A DNA stretch of 64,000 bases from Endozoicomonas arenosclerae (GCF_001562015.1 NZ_LASA01000116.1:1-64000); one strand, 5' to 3'; positions 49,166 to 58,018 are shown, counted from the first letter of the stretch. Notes: a model not told the origin generated them from the letters alone. Made by a program: numbers and translations.

Positions 49166-49300
49166 ACCCGCAGATTACATAAAGTCGCTAATAATTTTGA
49201 AACAGCACCACACAACTCAATAAGCATGAATATGCCAGAAAATGTGTCAGCCGAAAAAATAGCAGAGCGAGAAGCTCGGCACTTTATGTAATCTGCGGGT
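49166..49300. mobile_element. MITE-like element with 20-bp perfect terminal inverted repeats
   Basis: The ends are ACCCGCAGATTACATAAAGT (49166-49185) and its exact reverse complement (49281-49300); one further base pair matches outside. The interior of 95 bases has no convincing gene. TGA stands directly outside both ends (49163-49165 and 49301-49303), which could be a 3-bp target duplication or chance. Size (135 bp), perfect ends and lack of coding capacity fit a non-autonomous miniature element. It sits between obgE and the terminator after rpmA. A weak outward promoter toward obgE is possible inside: on the minus strand TTGAGT (49220-49215), 18 bases, AATTAT (49196-49191). Confidence 0.7.
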
Positions 49301-49345
49301 TGACCCGAGGAGTCTACACCACTCAAATCACTTTACGCATATACA

Positions 49346-49375
49346 AGAAAGCCCCGCCAAAAAGCGGGGCTTTCC
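49346..49375 (-). terminator. Intrinsic terminator after rpmA
   Basis: AAAGCCCCGC (49348-49357), loop CAAAAA, GCGGGGCTTT (49364-49373). Read on the minus strand, the stem follows the rpmA stop (49414) and ends in a short U-run. It would separate rplU-rpmA from obgE-proB, so obgE needs a further promoter or read-through. Confidence 0.85.
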
Positions 49376-49413
49376 CTTGGCGTCAGCCCCGAAGGGTGAC
49401 ACCTGAAGTACTG

Positions 49414-49671
49414 TTACGCAGCTTCGATGCGAACGTACTTACGCTTCTGAGGACCTTTAACCTCAAAAACAACTTTGCCGTCAGCTTTGGCGAACAGGGT
49501 GTGATCCTTGCCAATACCAACGTTTTCACCGGCGTGGAACTTAGTACCACGCTGACGAACCAGAATGTTACCAGCGTTTACGACCTGACCGCCGAAACGC
49601 TTAACGCCAAGGCGTTTACTTTCTGAATCGCGACCGTTACGAGTAGAACCACCAGCTTTTTTGTGAGCCAT
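49414..49671 (-). CDS. rpmA: 50S ribosomal protein L27
   Basis: 85 residues. The sequence [20 protein letters not shown] and the later [21 protein letters not shown] are diagnostic of L27, which reaches the peptidyl-transferase centre through its N-terminus. No leader to be cleaved is present, as expected outside Firmicutes. It lies 105 bases after rplU and before a strong terminator. Shine-Dalgarno AAGGAG is close to the ATG. Confidence 0.98.
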   Translation of the reverse strand: MAHKKAGGSTRNGRDSESKRLGVKRFGGQVVNAGNILVRQRGTKFHAGENVGIGKDHTLFAKADGKVVFEVKGPQKRKYVRIEAA

Positions 49672-49776
49672 GCTGCTCTCCTTTTAGCTCGGTCCGACAG
49701 CCGGCTACCACACCAGATGCAGACCTTAGAAGTATTAAATGAACCGTTTCCAGCCCATCAGCCTTTTCAGTAAAAA

Positions 49777-50088
49777 TTAACCAGCGATACCGGTAATCTT
49801 CAGCTCAGTGAACCACTGACGGTGGCCCATCTGCTTGCGGTGGTGCTTACGACGCTTGAACTTGATGATCTTGATCTTTGGACCACGACCATGAGCTACA
49901 ACTTCAGCAGTAACCTTGGCACCTTCAACAACTGGAGCGCCAATTTTAACGTCTTCACCGTTAGCTACCAGCAGAACGTCGCTGATGTCCAGGCTCTCAC
50001 CTGCAGCTACGTCCAGTTTTTCAACCTTCAGGGTTGTGCCTTCAGCAACACGGTACTGCTTGCCGCCAGTTTTGATAACTGCGTACAT
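49777..50088 (-). CDS. rplU: 50S ribosomal protein L21
   Basis: 103 residues. [20 protein letters not shown] at the start and [16 protein letters not shown] near the end identify L21, which binds 23S rRNA. It is the first gene of the rplU-rpmA unit and is driven by the promoter described upstream. It is divergent from the PuuE-like gene. Confidence 0.98.
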   Translation of the reverse strand: MYAVIKTGGKQYRVAEGTTLKVEKLDVAAGESLDISDVLLVANGEDVKIGAPVVEGAKVTAEVVAHGRGPKIKIIKFKRRKHHRKQMGHRQWFTELKITGIAG

Positions 50089-50419
50089 ATTAATCTCCGA
50101 AAATCCTTAAATAGCCTCTTTGTCAAAGGCATCCGGCGAGATCGAGATCCATTCAAATGAATAGAACCAGGGTACTCAGACCGGAATTTTCAATACTATC
50201 TACGTCTATCTGATCATCACTTCCAGATGGGCAACGCCGCATAGGCTTCTGGTCAAACTCTGTAAACAGAGCCCAAAAGCATGACAAAATGGATCGTCGC
50301 CCGGATTCTCAGCCAGATTGTTAGACAGGGGGCGCAAATTTTAAGGAATTGCAACCCAACTGGCAACCCTGTTTTGACTATGCTGCCTCTAATTGCGTTA
50401 AGTCACTAGGTTTGGGGCT
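50089..50419 (-). promoter_or_regulatory. rplU: rplU promoter and 5' leader
   Basis: 331 bases without a gene. On the minus strand TTGCCA (50366-50361), 17 bases, TAAAAT (50343-50338) make a near-consensus sigma-70 promoter. GCGCCCCCTGTC, a GC-rich start region like that of other gammaproteobacterial rplU genes, follows immediately, giving a leader of about 240 bases before the rplU ATG. Long rplU leaders are usual. No riboswitch fold was identified. The plus-strand gene at 50420 starts very close to this promoter, so the two may share control. Confidence 0.7.
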
Positions 50420-51349
50420 ATGAGCGACTACTATCCGAGAAACCTCAACGGCATTTCCGACACACCGGAACAATTCCTGTGGCCTGATGGCAGTCGCCTG
50501 GTGATTAATCTGGTACTGAATTACGAAGAGGGCAGTGAGCGCAATATTCTGGACGGCGATCAGGCATCCGAACATTACCTGTCAGGCTTTCCCGCACTTC
50601 CGTGTCTGGTGGGTGAGCGACATTATTCCAGCGAAAGCTTGTTCTCCTATGGGTCCAGATCAGGTTGCTGGCGACTGTTGAGACTGTTCGACATGTTCAA
50701 CATCCCTGTTACTGTGTTTGCCTGTGGTCTTGCCCTTGAACGAAACCCTGCCTTTGCCAGAGCCCTTGGGGAGGGTTCCCATGAAGTCGCAGGTCATGGC
50801 CACCGCTGGATTGATTATCGCTTGTTTACACCGGAGGATGAGGCTGCAGACATCAGGAAGTGTCTGACAACCATCTTTGCTCATACCGGCAAAAAAGCCA
50901 GTGGCTGGTATACCGGCAGAAAAAGCCCTAATACCCGCAGACTGGTTATAGAAGCAGGTCTGCTCTATGACAGTGATGATTACTCGGGAGACTACCCCTG
51001 GTGGTTACCCTCTAATGACAAAAAGCATCTCGTAATCCCGTACACCCTGGTGAATAACGACTGCCTTTATGGCACCAGCCCTGGCTGGACATCCCCTTCC
51101 TGTTTTCTTGACCACCTAAAGGCAACCTTTAACAGCCTTTATCATGAAAACAGCCAACAGACCCGTATCATGTCTGTTGGCCTGCACAGCCGGATTTCCG
51201 GCCATCCGGGTCGAAGTGAAGCGATACATCAGTTCATTCAATACGTCCAAACCCATCAACAGGTCAGCTTTATTACCCGAGAAGCCCTGGCAAGAGAGTG
51301 GATGAAGCAGTGTCCGGTCAATCATCCACGAGCAGAAGCCGTTAGCTGA
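50420..51349 (+). CDS. PuuE-type polysaccharide deacetylase-fold protein (allantoinase-like)
   Basis: 309 residues. The N-terminus YYPRNLNGISDTPEQFLWPD and VINLVLNYEEGSERNILDGD, then SESLFSYGSRSGCWRLLRLF, follow PuuE, a cofactor-independent allantoinase with the carbohydrate-esterase-4 (NodB) fold. VTVFACGLALERNP, HEVAGHGHRWIDY (in place of the metal-binding His motif) and WYTGRKSPNTRRLV are also family features. In PuuE the enzyme opens the allantoin ring; related proteins act on other amides or sugars, so the substrate is uncertain. No other purine-degradation gene is in view. A GNAT acetyltransferase gene follows after 44 bases, possibly in one transcript. Confidence 0.85.
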   Translation: MSDYYPRNLNGISDTPEQFLWPDGSRLVINLVLNYEEGSERNILDGDQASEHYLSGFPALPCLVGERHYSSESLFSYGSRSGCWRLLRLFDMFNIPVTVFACGLALERNPAFARALGEGSHEVAGHGHRWIDYRLFTPEDEAADIRKCLTTIFAHTGKKASGWYTGRKSPNTRRLVIEAGLLYDSDDYSGDYPWWLPSNDKKHLVIPYTLVNNDCLYGTSPGWTSPSCFLDHLKATFNSLYHENSQQTRIMSVGLHSRISGHPGRSEAIHQFIQYVQTHQQVSFITREALAREWMKQCPVNHPRAEAVS

Positions 51350-51393
51350 CACTATGCTTTCAGCACTTGTCTCTAAGAGAACACAATGTGCCT

Positions 51394-52245
51394 ATGAAAA
51401 AACGTCCAGAAGTCATTACCCTGAAAGAAGAAGATACCGTGGCTATGTTTGACTGGGTCAGACAGCAAGGCTGGAATCCGGGCCTGCAGGATGCTTCAAC
51501 GTTTTACAAGGCTGCCCATGGCCATGGAGCCCTGCTCGGCATTAAACAGGGAGACAGACTGGCGGGAGTTTCCGGAGTATTCAATCACAGTCACCGTTTT
51601 GCCTATTTCGGTCTTTATATCGTTCATCCGGACTTCAGGGAGAAAGGTCTGGGGTTTGAGATGACTCGTCATCGCCTGCACCTGGCCGGTCACAGAAATA
51701 TTGCTCTGGATGGAGTAATAGAACAATGCCCTACCTATCGAAGAACAGGATTTCGTGCCGCCCATCAATCGTTCCGCTTTTGCTTCAAAAAATCACTGAA
51801 GCCGTCTGGAGCAAAACTGACCGCCCTGAAAGACATCACCCTGATCGAGTTACTGGATTACGAACAACAGGGCCTGTTTCCTTGTCGTCGTAAAGCTTAC
51901 CTGAAGGCTTGGCTCACTCAGAAAGATGCCATTGGCTACTGCTCATTGAAAGATCAAACCATTCAGGGTTATGGCGTAATGCGTCCATGCATTGAAGGCT
52001 TTAAGATAGGCCCTCTCTTTGCTGACACGCCTGATATCGCCAAAGAAATCCTGCTGACATTGCTCTCTGAAACTCAAGGGGCGCCTGCATTTTGTGACAT
52101 ACCGGAACCCAATGAACAGGGAGTGAAACTCTTCCAGTCCTTAGGGGATAAAACCGACTTCGAGACCATCAGAATGTACAACGGTTATGAACCTGAAATG
52201 GACTACGCAAGAATTTTCGGCCTGACTTCTCTGGAAGCAGGTTAG
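51394..52245 (+). CDS. GNAT N-acetyltransferase, YitH-like double domain
   Basis: 283 residues from ATG 51394; the open frame starts at a TTG at 51367. The first GNAT domain has GVSGVFNHSHRFAYFGLYIV, then HPDFREKGLGFEMTRHRLHL, which holds the acetyl-CoA loop (a variant of the Q/RxxGxG/A motif), followed by ALDGVIEQCPTYRRTGF. This last pattern is typical of the YitH/HdeE-like group, which has a second degenerate GNAT domain; residues about 150-280 could be that domain (YCSLKDQTIQGYGVMRPC, KIGPLFADTPDIAKEIL). The substrate is unknown. It follows the PuuE-like gene and precedes a 400-base gap before the T6SS. Confidence 0.85.
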   Translation: MKKRPEVITLKEEDTVAMFDWVRQQGWNPGLQDASTFYKAAHGHGALLGIKQGDRLAGVSGVFNHSHRFAYFGLYIVHPDFREKGLGFEMTRHRLHLAGHRNIALDGVIEQCPTYRRTGFRAAHQSFRFCFKKSLKPSGAKLTALKDITLIELLDYEQQGLFPCRRKAYLKAWLTQKDAIGYCSLKDQTIQGYGVMRPCIEGFKIGPLFADTPDIAKEILLTLLSETQGAPAFCDIPEPNEQGVKLFQSLGDKTDFETIRMYNGYEPEMDYARIFGLTSLEAG

Positions 52246-52644
52246 TTGTTTTAGCCGCCAAGCAACATGACAACTGTTGCCTGATTTTTACCCAGCAGCT
52301 AAGAACTATTCTGAAATAAACTACCTTGTTAAACCCTTCTCAAAACCCGTTCACTCTGAGACTTTTCGAAGCCCCTCATCGACAAGTCTCAGGGTGAGCG
52401 GATTCCGTATGTAAATCGCGGAGTCATTTCGAGACAGATCCTGAACGACATAACAAATGTAAATAGAAGTTATAAATATTCTTCCAATAGCCATCCATAG
52501 TCCTCCAACAAAGGGGTTCTGATACTGGCTAAAACTGAAGGCTGCAACTAACCTTTTTTGATCGAGCCTGACCGTGACTCCAAAAACATATCAGGCTCAA
52601 GGCTTTTCCCAATACCACATTGAAAGAAGTCCAGACTGATCACA
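52246..52644. promoter_or_regulatory. Intergenic region before the T6SS operon
   Basis: 399 bases. It holds a REP-like palindrome (listed separately) and must contain the T6SS promoter, but no convincing sigma-70 or sigma-54 site was seen. TGGCT near 52531 followed by GC is at the wrong distance for sigma-54. The stretch 52450-52500 is A/T-rich. A weak GAAAGAAG precedes the tssA ATG. Confidence 0.3.
52347..52401. repeat. REP-like palindromic repeat
   Basis: GTTCACTCTGAGACTT (52349-52364) and AAGTCTCAGGGTGAGC (52384-52399) pair at 14 of 16 positions around a 19-base centre containing TTCGAAG; the outer CCG/CGG extend it. The motif resembles the widespread extragenic palindrome with arms of the form GTTC(A/G)CCCTGAG and a CTTCGACA core found in many marine and soil proteobacteria. 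It is probably a REP element and may act as an mRNA stem. Confidence 0.65.
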
Positions 52645-54039
52645 ATGCAAGGTCCACTGTCTGAAGAGCACTTCGATGCTTATCTCACCCCCTTATCTGA
52701 AGAGGCTCCCGCCGGTGAGTACCTGAAAGGTAACAAGCCCCTCTATCGATCATTGCGCAATGCCTACAACATTGCCCAGACCAGTTTTCACAAACTGTCC
52801 ATGAATCCTGACCCGGATGAGCTGGATGACCTGAAAATCATCAACAGTGAAAACTGGAAGGAACTTGAAAGTCTTCTTCTGGATTGTCTGAAAAACCAAT
52901 CACGGGATCTGGAGTGCATGTCCTGGCTGGCCATCGCGCAAATGTTCACAGAAACTCCGTACACCAGGCTGACAGTAGCCCTGAAGTTGATTAATCAATC
53001 CCTGAAAACCTTTTGGCCAGCTATTCAACCCTGGTTACCCGACAACAAGCTGCAAACGGAAAACCCGGAAACAGAACGGGCCGAGCACCATTACAAAACC
53101 ATGCAACGATTGCTCGGTGAGTCCGATACGACCTGCCCTCTGATTCCACCTTTATGCATGCAGCCCCTGGTGGGTGACATTGACTTCTCCCGATATCAGC
53201 GTGAACGTTCAAGCCTTCCTGAACTGAAAGAAATCTCCATTGCAACTCTTGGCACTGAGAAAGCTATCGTTGTTGAGAGAATAAAAGGCATTCAGCAGAT
53301 AACAGCAACACTGGATGAACTGGATGGGACCCTGACAGAGCTTTTCAAAGCTTACTCAATGCCTGCCCCCTCAAGTGAATACCTGAGAAAACAACTGGAC
53401 AACAACCTTTCAGCACTCAAAGACCTGGTGGGTGACGCTATAACTCCCTGGCCTTTGGCTCAATCTGAAGTGACGGCAGCCTCCCCTACGGTAACCAGAA
53501 GTAATGACCAGCCAGAAACCACAAATACAACTACAGAACAGTCAACCGGACAAACGACGTCAGCATTTCATTTCAGCGAAGAGGGCTTTAACAGGGATCA
53601 GGCATTCCACCAGCTCAGAATGCTGGCCGACTTTTTTCAGCAGACAGAACCTCAGAGCCCTGTGTCGTACATTCTGGAAAAAGCCATTCGCTGGGGCTAT
53701 ACCCCTTTACCACAGCTGATGAATGAGCTGCTGCAGGGAAACGATCAGTATTTGAACAGAATTACTGAGCTGACCGGCATGAACCTGACCGAAAAAGCGA
53801 TGATTCCTGGAACTCCGGACCCCCAACAATTCAAATCACCAGCACCTGCTGCACCCAGTCCGGTTCCAAAAGCCACGGCTATCAATGAAGAACAAGAGAG
53901 CCCCCAACAGCCAATCATTACAGAGGAATCTGTTGAAGTACCCAACAGGTTCCCCAGCCCTTCAGACAGTTCAGAGGCATCTACCTCCTCTGTCAGTCTT
54001 GAAGGGTTAGGCATCAGTAACCTGGATGACCTGAGCTGA
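52645..54039 (+). CDS. tssA: T6SS protein TssA (ImpA N-terminal domain)
   Basis: 464 residues. The ImpA_N domain is at the N-terminus (LSEEAPAGEYLKGNKPLYRS, then LLLDCLKNQSRDLECMSWLA, WPAIQPWLPDN). The family C-terminal module is at about 310-385 (QAFHQLRMLADFFQQTEPQS, YILEKAIRWGYTPLPQLMNE). It then has an extra Pro/Ser/Glu-rich tail of about 75 residues (APAAPSPVPKATA, PSPSDSSEASTSS) beyond the usual end. TssA organises baseplate priming and sheath growth in the cytoplasm. It heads the cluster, as in Pseudomonas H1-T6SS. hcp follows after 102 bases. Confidence 0.9.
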   Translation: MQGPLSEEHFDAYLTPLSEEAPAGEYLKGNKPLYRSLRNAYNIAQTSFHKLSMNPDPDELDDLKIINSENWKELESLLLDCLKNQSRDLECMSWLAIAQMFTETPYTRLTVALKLINQSLKTFWPAIQPWLPDNKLQTENPETERAEHHYKTMQRLLGESDTTCPLIPPLCMQPLVGDIDFSRYQRERSSLPELKEISIATLGTEKAIVVERIKGIQQITATLDELDGTLTELFKAYSMPAPSSEYLRKQLDNNLSALKDLVGDAITPWPLAQSEVTAASPTVTRSNDQPETTNTTTEQSTGQTTSAFHFSEEGFNRDQAFHQLRMLADFFQQTEPQSPVSYILEKAIRWGYTPLPQLMNELLQGNDQYLNRITELTGMNLTEKAMIPGTPDPQQFKSPAPAAPSPVPKATAINEEQESPQQPIITEESVEVPNRFPSPSDSSEASTSSVSLEGLGISNLDDLS

Positions 54040-54141
54040 CACTCAGTGCCATCAGATTATCCGGCCGGCTGGCACCTGGATGAATCAGGGCATTCGGCAC
54101 CCTGTTAGGAAATAACACAAGCAGTCAGAGGGTTTTTGGAT

Positions 54142-54681
54142 ATGGCCAATATGTATATGAAGCTGGGCGATGCCCAGAGCAAAGGTGAAGCCACAGCCGA
54201 ATATTCCGGAGGTGACAATGTCGGTGGCAAAGGCTGGTTTGCCATCCGGTCATTCAGCTGGGGGGCTACCCGTGCTGTCACAATGGACATTGGTAATGGC
54301 ATGAACCGGGACTCAGGCATGATCGCCATGAACGAGATTACCGTCAGCAAGGAGCTGGATGGCGCCTCGGAAAATATTCTTTCCCACCTTTACGTGCCTG
54401 GCGATGAAGGCGACACCATCGACATTATTGTCACCAAACCAGATCGCTCCGGTCAGGGTGCCCAGGTCTACTTGCAGATTCAGCTCACCCATGGCCGCAT
54501 TGTCAATTACAGCCTCAGCGCATCGGACGGAGCCACACCTTTTGAAAGCCTTGCCGTTGCCTACAGCAAGGTCAAGGTCAAGCACTGGAATGAAGGAGAA
54601 GGCGGCAAGCTCGAGCCCGGAGGTGACGTCACTTATGACCTGCCGACTGGCAAAGCAGAATCTCACTCCAACAAAGGGTAA
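54142..54681 (+). CDS. hcp: T6SS tube protein Hcp
   Basis: 179 residues from ATG 54142, with AGAGGG nine bases upstream; the open frame begins at a TTG at 54136. MYMKLGDAQSKGE and GWFAIRSFSWGATRAV are the Hcp start motif and first strand, and YLQIQLTHGRIVNYSLSAS and SLAVAYSKVKVKHWN are late strands. Hcp hexamers stack as the inner tube that the sheath expels. It sits between tssA and tssB. Confidence 0.93.
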   Translation: MANMYMKLGDAQSKGEATAEYSGGDNVGGKGWFAIRSFSWGATRAVTMDIGNGMNRDSGMIAMNEITVSKELDGASENILSHLYVPGDEGDTIDIIVTKPDRSGQGAQVYLQIQLTHGRIVNYSLSASDGATPFESLAVAYSKVKVKHWNEGEGGKLEPGGDVTYDLPTGKAESHSNKG

Positions 54682-54708
54682 ACCCTCCCGCTTAAAGGTT
54701 AATGACTT

Positions 54709-55251
54709 ATGGCCCTGAATACCCAGCACAAGCGAGTCAGCAAAAACCGGGTAAGCATTACTTATGATGTGGAAACCAACGGCTCCCTGGAAAAACGAGA
54801 ACTGCCTTTTGTGACCGGTGTCATCGGGGAGTTTTCCGGTGATAAGCCTGAAGAAGAAAAAGAAAACGTCGACTTTCGTAAGTTTGTTGAGATTAACAAG
54901 GACAACTTTGACACGGTCATGTCCACCATTGACCCACAACTGCAGCTCAAAGTGGATAACCGGCTAAGCGATGACAACACTGAGTTTGCTGTCGATCTGA
55001 AGTTTAAATCCATTCGGGACTTTGACCCCGCCCACCTGGTGGAGCAGATAGAACCCCTGCGCCAACTTCTGAAAGTCCGCAATCAACTAAGGGAACTACT
55101 GGCACAGGCAGATCGCTCCCGGGATCTGGAAAAGCTGTTAAAAGAGGTACTGCAGAGTACCGATGCGCTGGCCGGACTGTCCGATGAGCTGGGTATCAAG
55201 CCCGATCAGGCTCCCAGTGAGGGAGAACCTGAACCCGGAGAGCAGCAATAA
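54709..55251 (+). CDS. tssB: T6SS sheath small subunit TssB (VipA)
   Basis: 180 residues. HKRVSKNRVSITYDVETNGS, LPFVTGVIGEFSG and FRKFVEINKDNFDTVMSTI are the TssB/VipA motifs. FAVDLKFKSIRDFDPAHLVE is the C-terminal segment that interlocks with TssC. LLAQADRSRDLEKLLKEVLQ is the expected coiled part. It forms the contractile sheath in the cytoplasm. Its stop overlaps the tssC start (TAATG), so production of the two sheath subunits is coupled. Confidence 0.96.
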   Translation: MALNTQHKRVSKNRVSITYDVETNGSLEKRELPFVTGVIGEFSGDKPEEEKENVDFRKFVEINKDNFDTVMSTIDPQLQLKVDNRLSDDNTEFAVDLKFKSIRDFDPAHLVEQIEPLRQLLKVRNQLRELLAQADRSRDLEKLLKEVLQSTDALAGLSDELGIKPDQAPSEGEPEPGEQQ

Positions 55252-56738
55252 TGAGTACTGAAAAACAAAGCGAACCCGCCCAGGAAGCTGCACAGGCCGA
55301 GGAATCCCAAAGCATTCTTGACCGTGCCATAGAAGCCACTCATCAGGTGACTCCGGACACCACCAAAGAACTGCTGGGCACACTCACCGAGCAGGCTATG
55401 TCAGGCACAGTCACATGGAGCAAAAATCTGACCAGCACCATAGACAAAGCCGTCACATCACTGGATCAGACCCTTTCAGCCCAGCTGGCAGAAATACTTC
55501 ATGATGAAAAATTCCAGAAACTGGAAGGCTCCTGGCGAGGGCTTAATAAACTGGTTCGAAACAGCGATCTGGGCCCCATGCTGAGAATTAAAATGCTGGA
55601 TATCAACAAGGACGAGTTGATGGATCAGTTTGAAGATGCCCCTGCCGTGGACAGAAGCCGCCTGTTTAACATGATCTACCAACATGAATTTGGTACCGCC
55701 GGGGGTGAACCCTATGGAGTATTGCTGGGCGATTATTCGTTCAGTCACAGCGATGAAGATATGGCATTACTGCGCTATATCGGTGAAGTAGCTGCAGCTT
55801 CCCATACACCCTTTATTGCAGCAGCTTCTCCCACTTCCCTGGGTATAGATGACTTCAAAACGCTGAATGAAGGCAAGCCGGTAGCACCTGGCTTTTCTTC
55901 CCCCGCTTATGCCAGTTGGAACGCCTTCAGAGACAGTGACGATTCCCGCTATGTCGCCCTGACTATGCCACGCACATTGGCACGCCTGCCCTACGGTCAA
56001 TCCTCCAGCCCGGTAAAGGCTTTTGATTTTGAAGAATTTGCCGCGTCAGAAGATGGCCAGAGACGTCCGGACAAAGGTAACGACAGCTTCACCTGGAGCA
56101 ATGCAGCCTACGATATGGGTCTATTGATTAACAATGCATTTACCGCCTTTGGCTGGTGTACTGCAATCAGAGGCCTTGAAAATGGCGGCAAAGTTGAAAA
56201 CCTTCCGTCGTATACCTACAAATCAACAGCAGGCGACCTGATTCAGCAATGCCCTACCGAAGTGAATCTGACCGACGAACGTGAAAAAGAGTTATCGGAC
56301 CTTGGTTACCTGCCGCTGGTTCATTACAAGAACTCCAATTTTGGCGTTTTCATGGGTGCTCAGACCATGCAACGCCCAAAAGAGTACGTCGATCCGGAAG
56401 CGACGGCTAATGCTGCAATCTCGGCCAGGCTTCCCTACATTATGGCCAGCTCCAGAATTGCCCATTACCTGAAAGTTATGGGCAGGGACAAAATCGGCTC
56501 AGCCATGGATCCGGCTGATGTGGAAAAAGACCTGACCAGCTGGATCAGTCTCTATACCAATCCGAACGCTGTAGGCAATGAAGCCAGGGCAAAAACGCCT
56601 CTGCGTGAAGCTAAAGTCATGGTTCAGGAACAAGCGGGAAGACCCGGTTGTTACTCAGCTGTAGCATGGCTCAGACCCTGGCTGCAGATGGAAGAACTGA
56701 CCACCTCACTGAGAATGGTTGCTGATATTCCTGGCTGA
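55251..56738 (+). CDS. tssC: T6SS sheath large subunit TssC (VipB)
   Basis: 495 residues, the usual TssC length. KLEGSWRGLNKLVRNSDLGP, RLFNMIYQHEFGTAGGEPYG, WNAFRDSDDSRYVALTMPR and RLPYGQSSSPVKAFDFEEF are TssC signatures. An intact N-terminal segment of about 80 residues comes before the core. It ends GRPGCYSAVAWLRPWLQMEE, then a terminal strand. It partners with TssB. The stop overlaps the start of the next gene, a second TssC-like protein. Confidence 0.96.
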   Translation: MSTEKQSEPAQEAAQAEESQSILDRAIEATHQVTPDTTKELLGTLTEQAMSGTVTWSKNLTSTIDKAVTSLDQTLSAQLAEILHDEKFQKLEGSWRGLNKLVRNSDLGPMLRIKMLDINKDELMDQFEDAPAVDRSRLFNMIYQHEFGTAGGEPYGVLLGDYSFSHSDEDMALLRYIGEVAAASHTPFIAAASPTSLGIDDFKTLNEGKPVAPGFSSPAYASWNAFRDSDDSRYVALTMPRTLARLPYGQSSSPVKAFDFEEFAASEDGQRRPDKGNDSFTWSNAAYDMGLLINNAFTAFGWCTAIRGLENGGKVENLPSYTYKSTAGDLIQQCPTEVNLTDEREKELSDLGYLPLVHYKNSNFGVFMGAQTMQRPKEYVDPEATANAAISARLPYIMASSRIAHYLKVMGRDKIGSAMDPADVEKDLTSWISLYTNPNAVGNEARAKTPLREAKVMVQEQAGRPGCYSAVAWLRPWLQMEELTTSLRMVADIPG

Positions 56739-58018
56739 TGAACGATCTCTACTGTGAAGCCCTGATCCAGAAGCTGGTCGCTGCTATTGATGAAATGATT
56801 CAACAGCAGCTTAGCCTGATCATACAACACCCTCGCTTCAAAGAGCTTGAGTCTTTGTGGCGAGGACTGTTGCACTTGAACAGTTGCAGTCAACCCTCTC
56901 CGGCTACTCGAATTCGTATCCTGGATATGAGCTGGTCAGAGCTTTCAGACGACCTGAATCTGAGCAGCAGCTTTCAATCATCCGTCCTCTATCGACTGAT
57001 CAACCAGCAGGAACTCAATACTCTCGGTGGGCATCCTTTTGGATTACTCGTTGTTGATCACTATGTATCACTGAATGCCAGTGATAACACTGATCACGAT
57101 GAGATCTACACACTTCAGCTGCTTTCTGAATTGGGGCAGGCTTCTCTTTGTCCTGTCATCATGGCTTTATCGCCCAACTTTTTACTGACCCGGGATCAGG
57201 AAGTCTGGAGCAACCCTCAACGGGTCTCCCATATACTGGCCAGTGATGACTTCAGCGGGTGGCGACGTTTGAGAAATCTACCTTCAAGCCGCTTTCTGGG
57301 TCTGACTCTTCCCCAGTTTCTGGTTCGCGCCCCATGGCATCATTATTACCAGGGCATCCGCTTTGATGAAATTTCAACCTACTCACCCGTCAGCCATCAT
57401 CTATGGGGCAGCAGTGCATTTGCTCTGGCTGGCAACATTGTCAGTGAATTCAACCGTATCCACTGGTTTGGCTTTCTGAGGGTGGCCCATGGTGGCGGGG
57501 CTGTCGTCAATGATCAGCAAAAGAATCTAGTAGCCAGAGTCAAACTCACTGATCGGCTGGGAGAGTTCTTCAGTGAGCATGGCTTTATTCCCATGGAGAC
57601 CTGCTACCTTGGACAGGAACTGGCTTTTTTCAACAACCGCTCTATCTATAAGCCAGCCAACAAACTGAACGACCAGAAAATCACCAGCATGATTCAGACG
57701 ACACTGATCGGCTGTCGTTTTGGTCATTATCTGAAAGTACTGATCAGAGAACACATTGGCAGTTATGATAGTGCTGAAGCCTGCGAACGCCAGCTGAATG
57801 CCTGGCTTCAGGAATACACATCCAATGTTGATCAGGGAAATGACCAGATCCTGGCACGATACCCTTTAAGGCATTCGAAAGCGGAAATCACCGGCGACAA
57901 GAATCTGGGTATTTATACATGTGTCGTTTATATCCAGCCTCAATACCAGTTCGACTTTATCAAGACGGATATTGTTCTGAAGACGGATGCCAGTGAACTG
58001 GTGGATATCATCTTATGA
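56738..58018 (+). CDS. TssC paralogue (second sheath large-subunit-like protein)
   Basis: 426 residues, clearly related to TssC (ImpC/EvpB family): FKELESLWRGLLHLNSCSQP, SVLYRLINQQELNTLGGHPF, WRRLRNLPSSRFLGLTLPQF, RAPWHHYYQGIRF and YLKVLIREHIGSYDSAEACE match TssC segments in the same order. It starts where the TssC core begins and lacks about 65 N-terminal residues. Its C-terminus also differs (YTCVVYIQPQYQF, KTDASELVDIIL). It is in the place between tssC and tssE where H1-T6SS has hcp and tagJ. A similar pair (ImpC and ImpD) is known in rhizobial imp loci. Whether it joins the sheath, caps it, or acts at the baseplate is unknown. It is coupled on both sides by overlaps. Confidence 0.85.
   Translation: MNDLYCEALIQKLVAAIDEMIQQQLSLIIQHPRFKELESLWRGLLHLNSCSQPSPATRIRILDMSWSELSDDLNLSSSFQSSVLYRLINQQELNTLGGHPFGLLVVDHYVSLNASDNTDHDEIYTLQLLSELGQASLCPVIMALSPNFLLTRDQEVWSNPQRVSHILASDDFSGWRRLRNLPSSRFLGLTLPQFLVRAPWHHYYQGIRFDEISTYSPVSHHLWGSSAFALAGNIVSEFNRIHWFGFLRVAHGGGAVVNDQQKNLVARVKLTDRLGEFFSEHGFIPMETCYLGQELAFFNNRSIYKPANKLNDQKITSMIQTTLIGCRFGHYLKVLIREHIGSYDSAEACERQLNAWLQEYTSNVDQGNDQILARYPLRHSKAEITGDKNLGIYTCVVYIQPQYQFDFIKTDIVLKTDASELVDIIL

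Noticed and set aside
54060-54141. Sigma-54 promoter (TGGCAC) between tssA and hcp
   Set aside because: TGGCAC is present, but no TTGC follows at the required distance.
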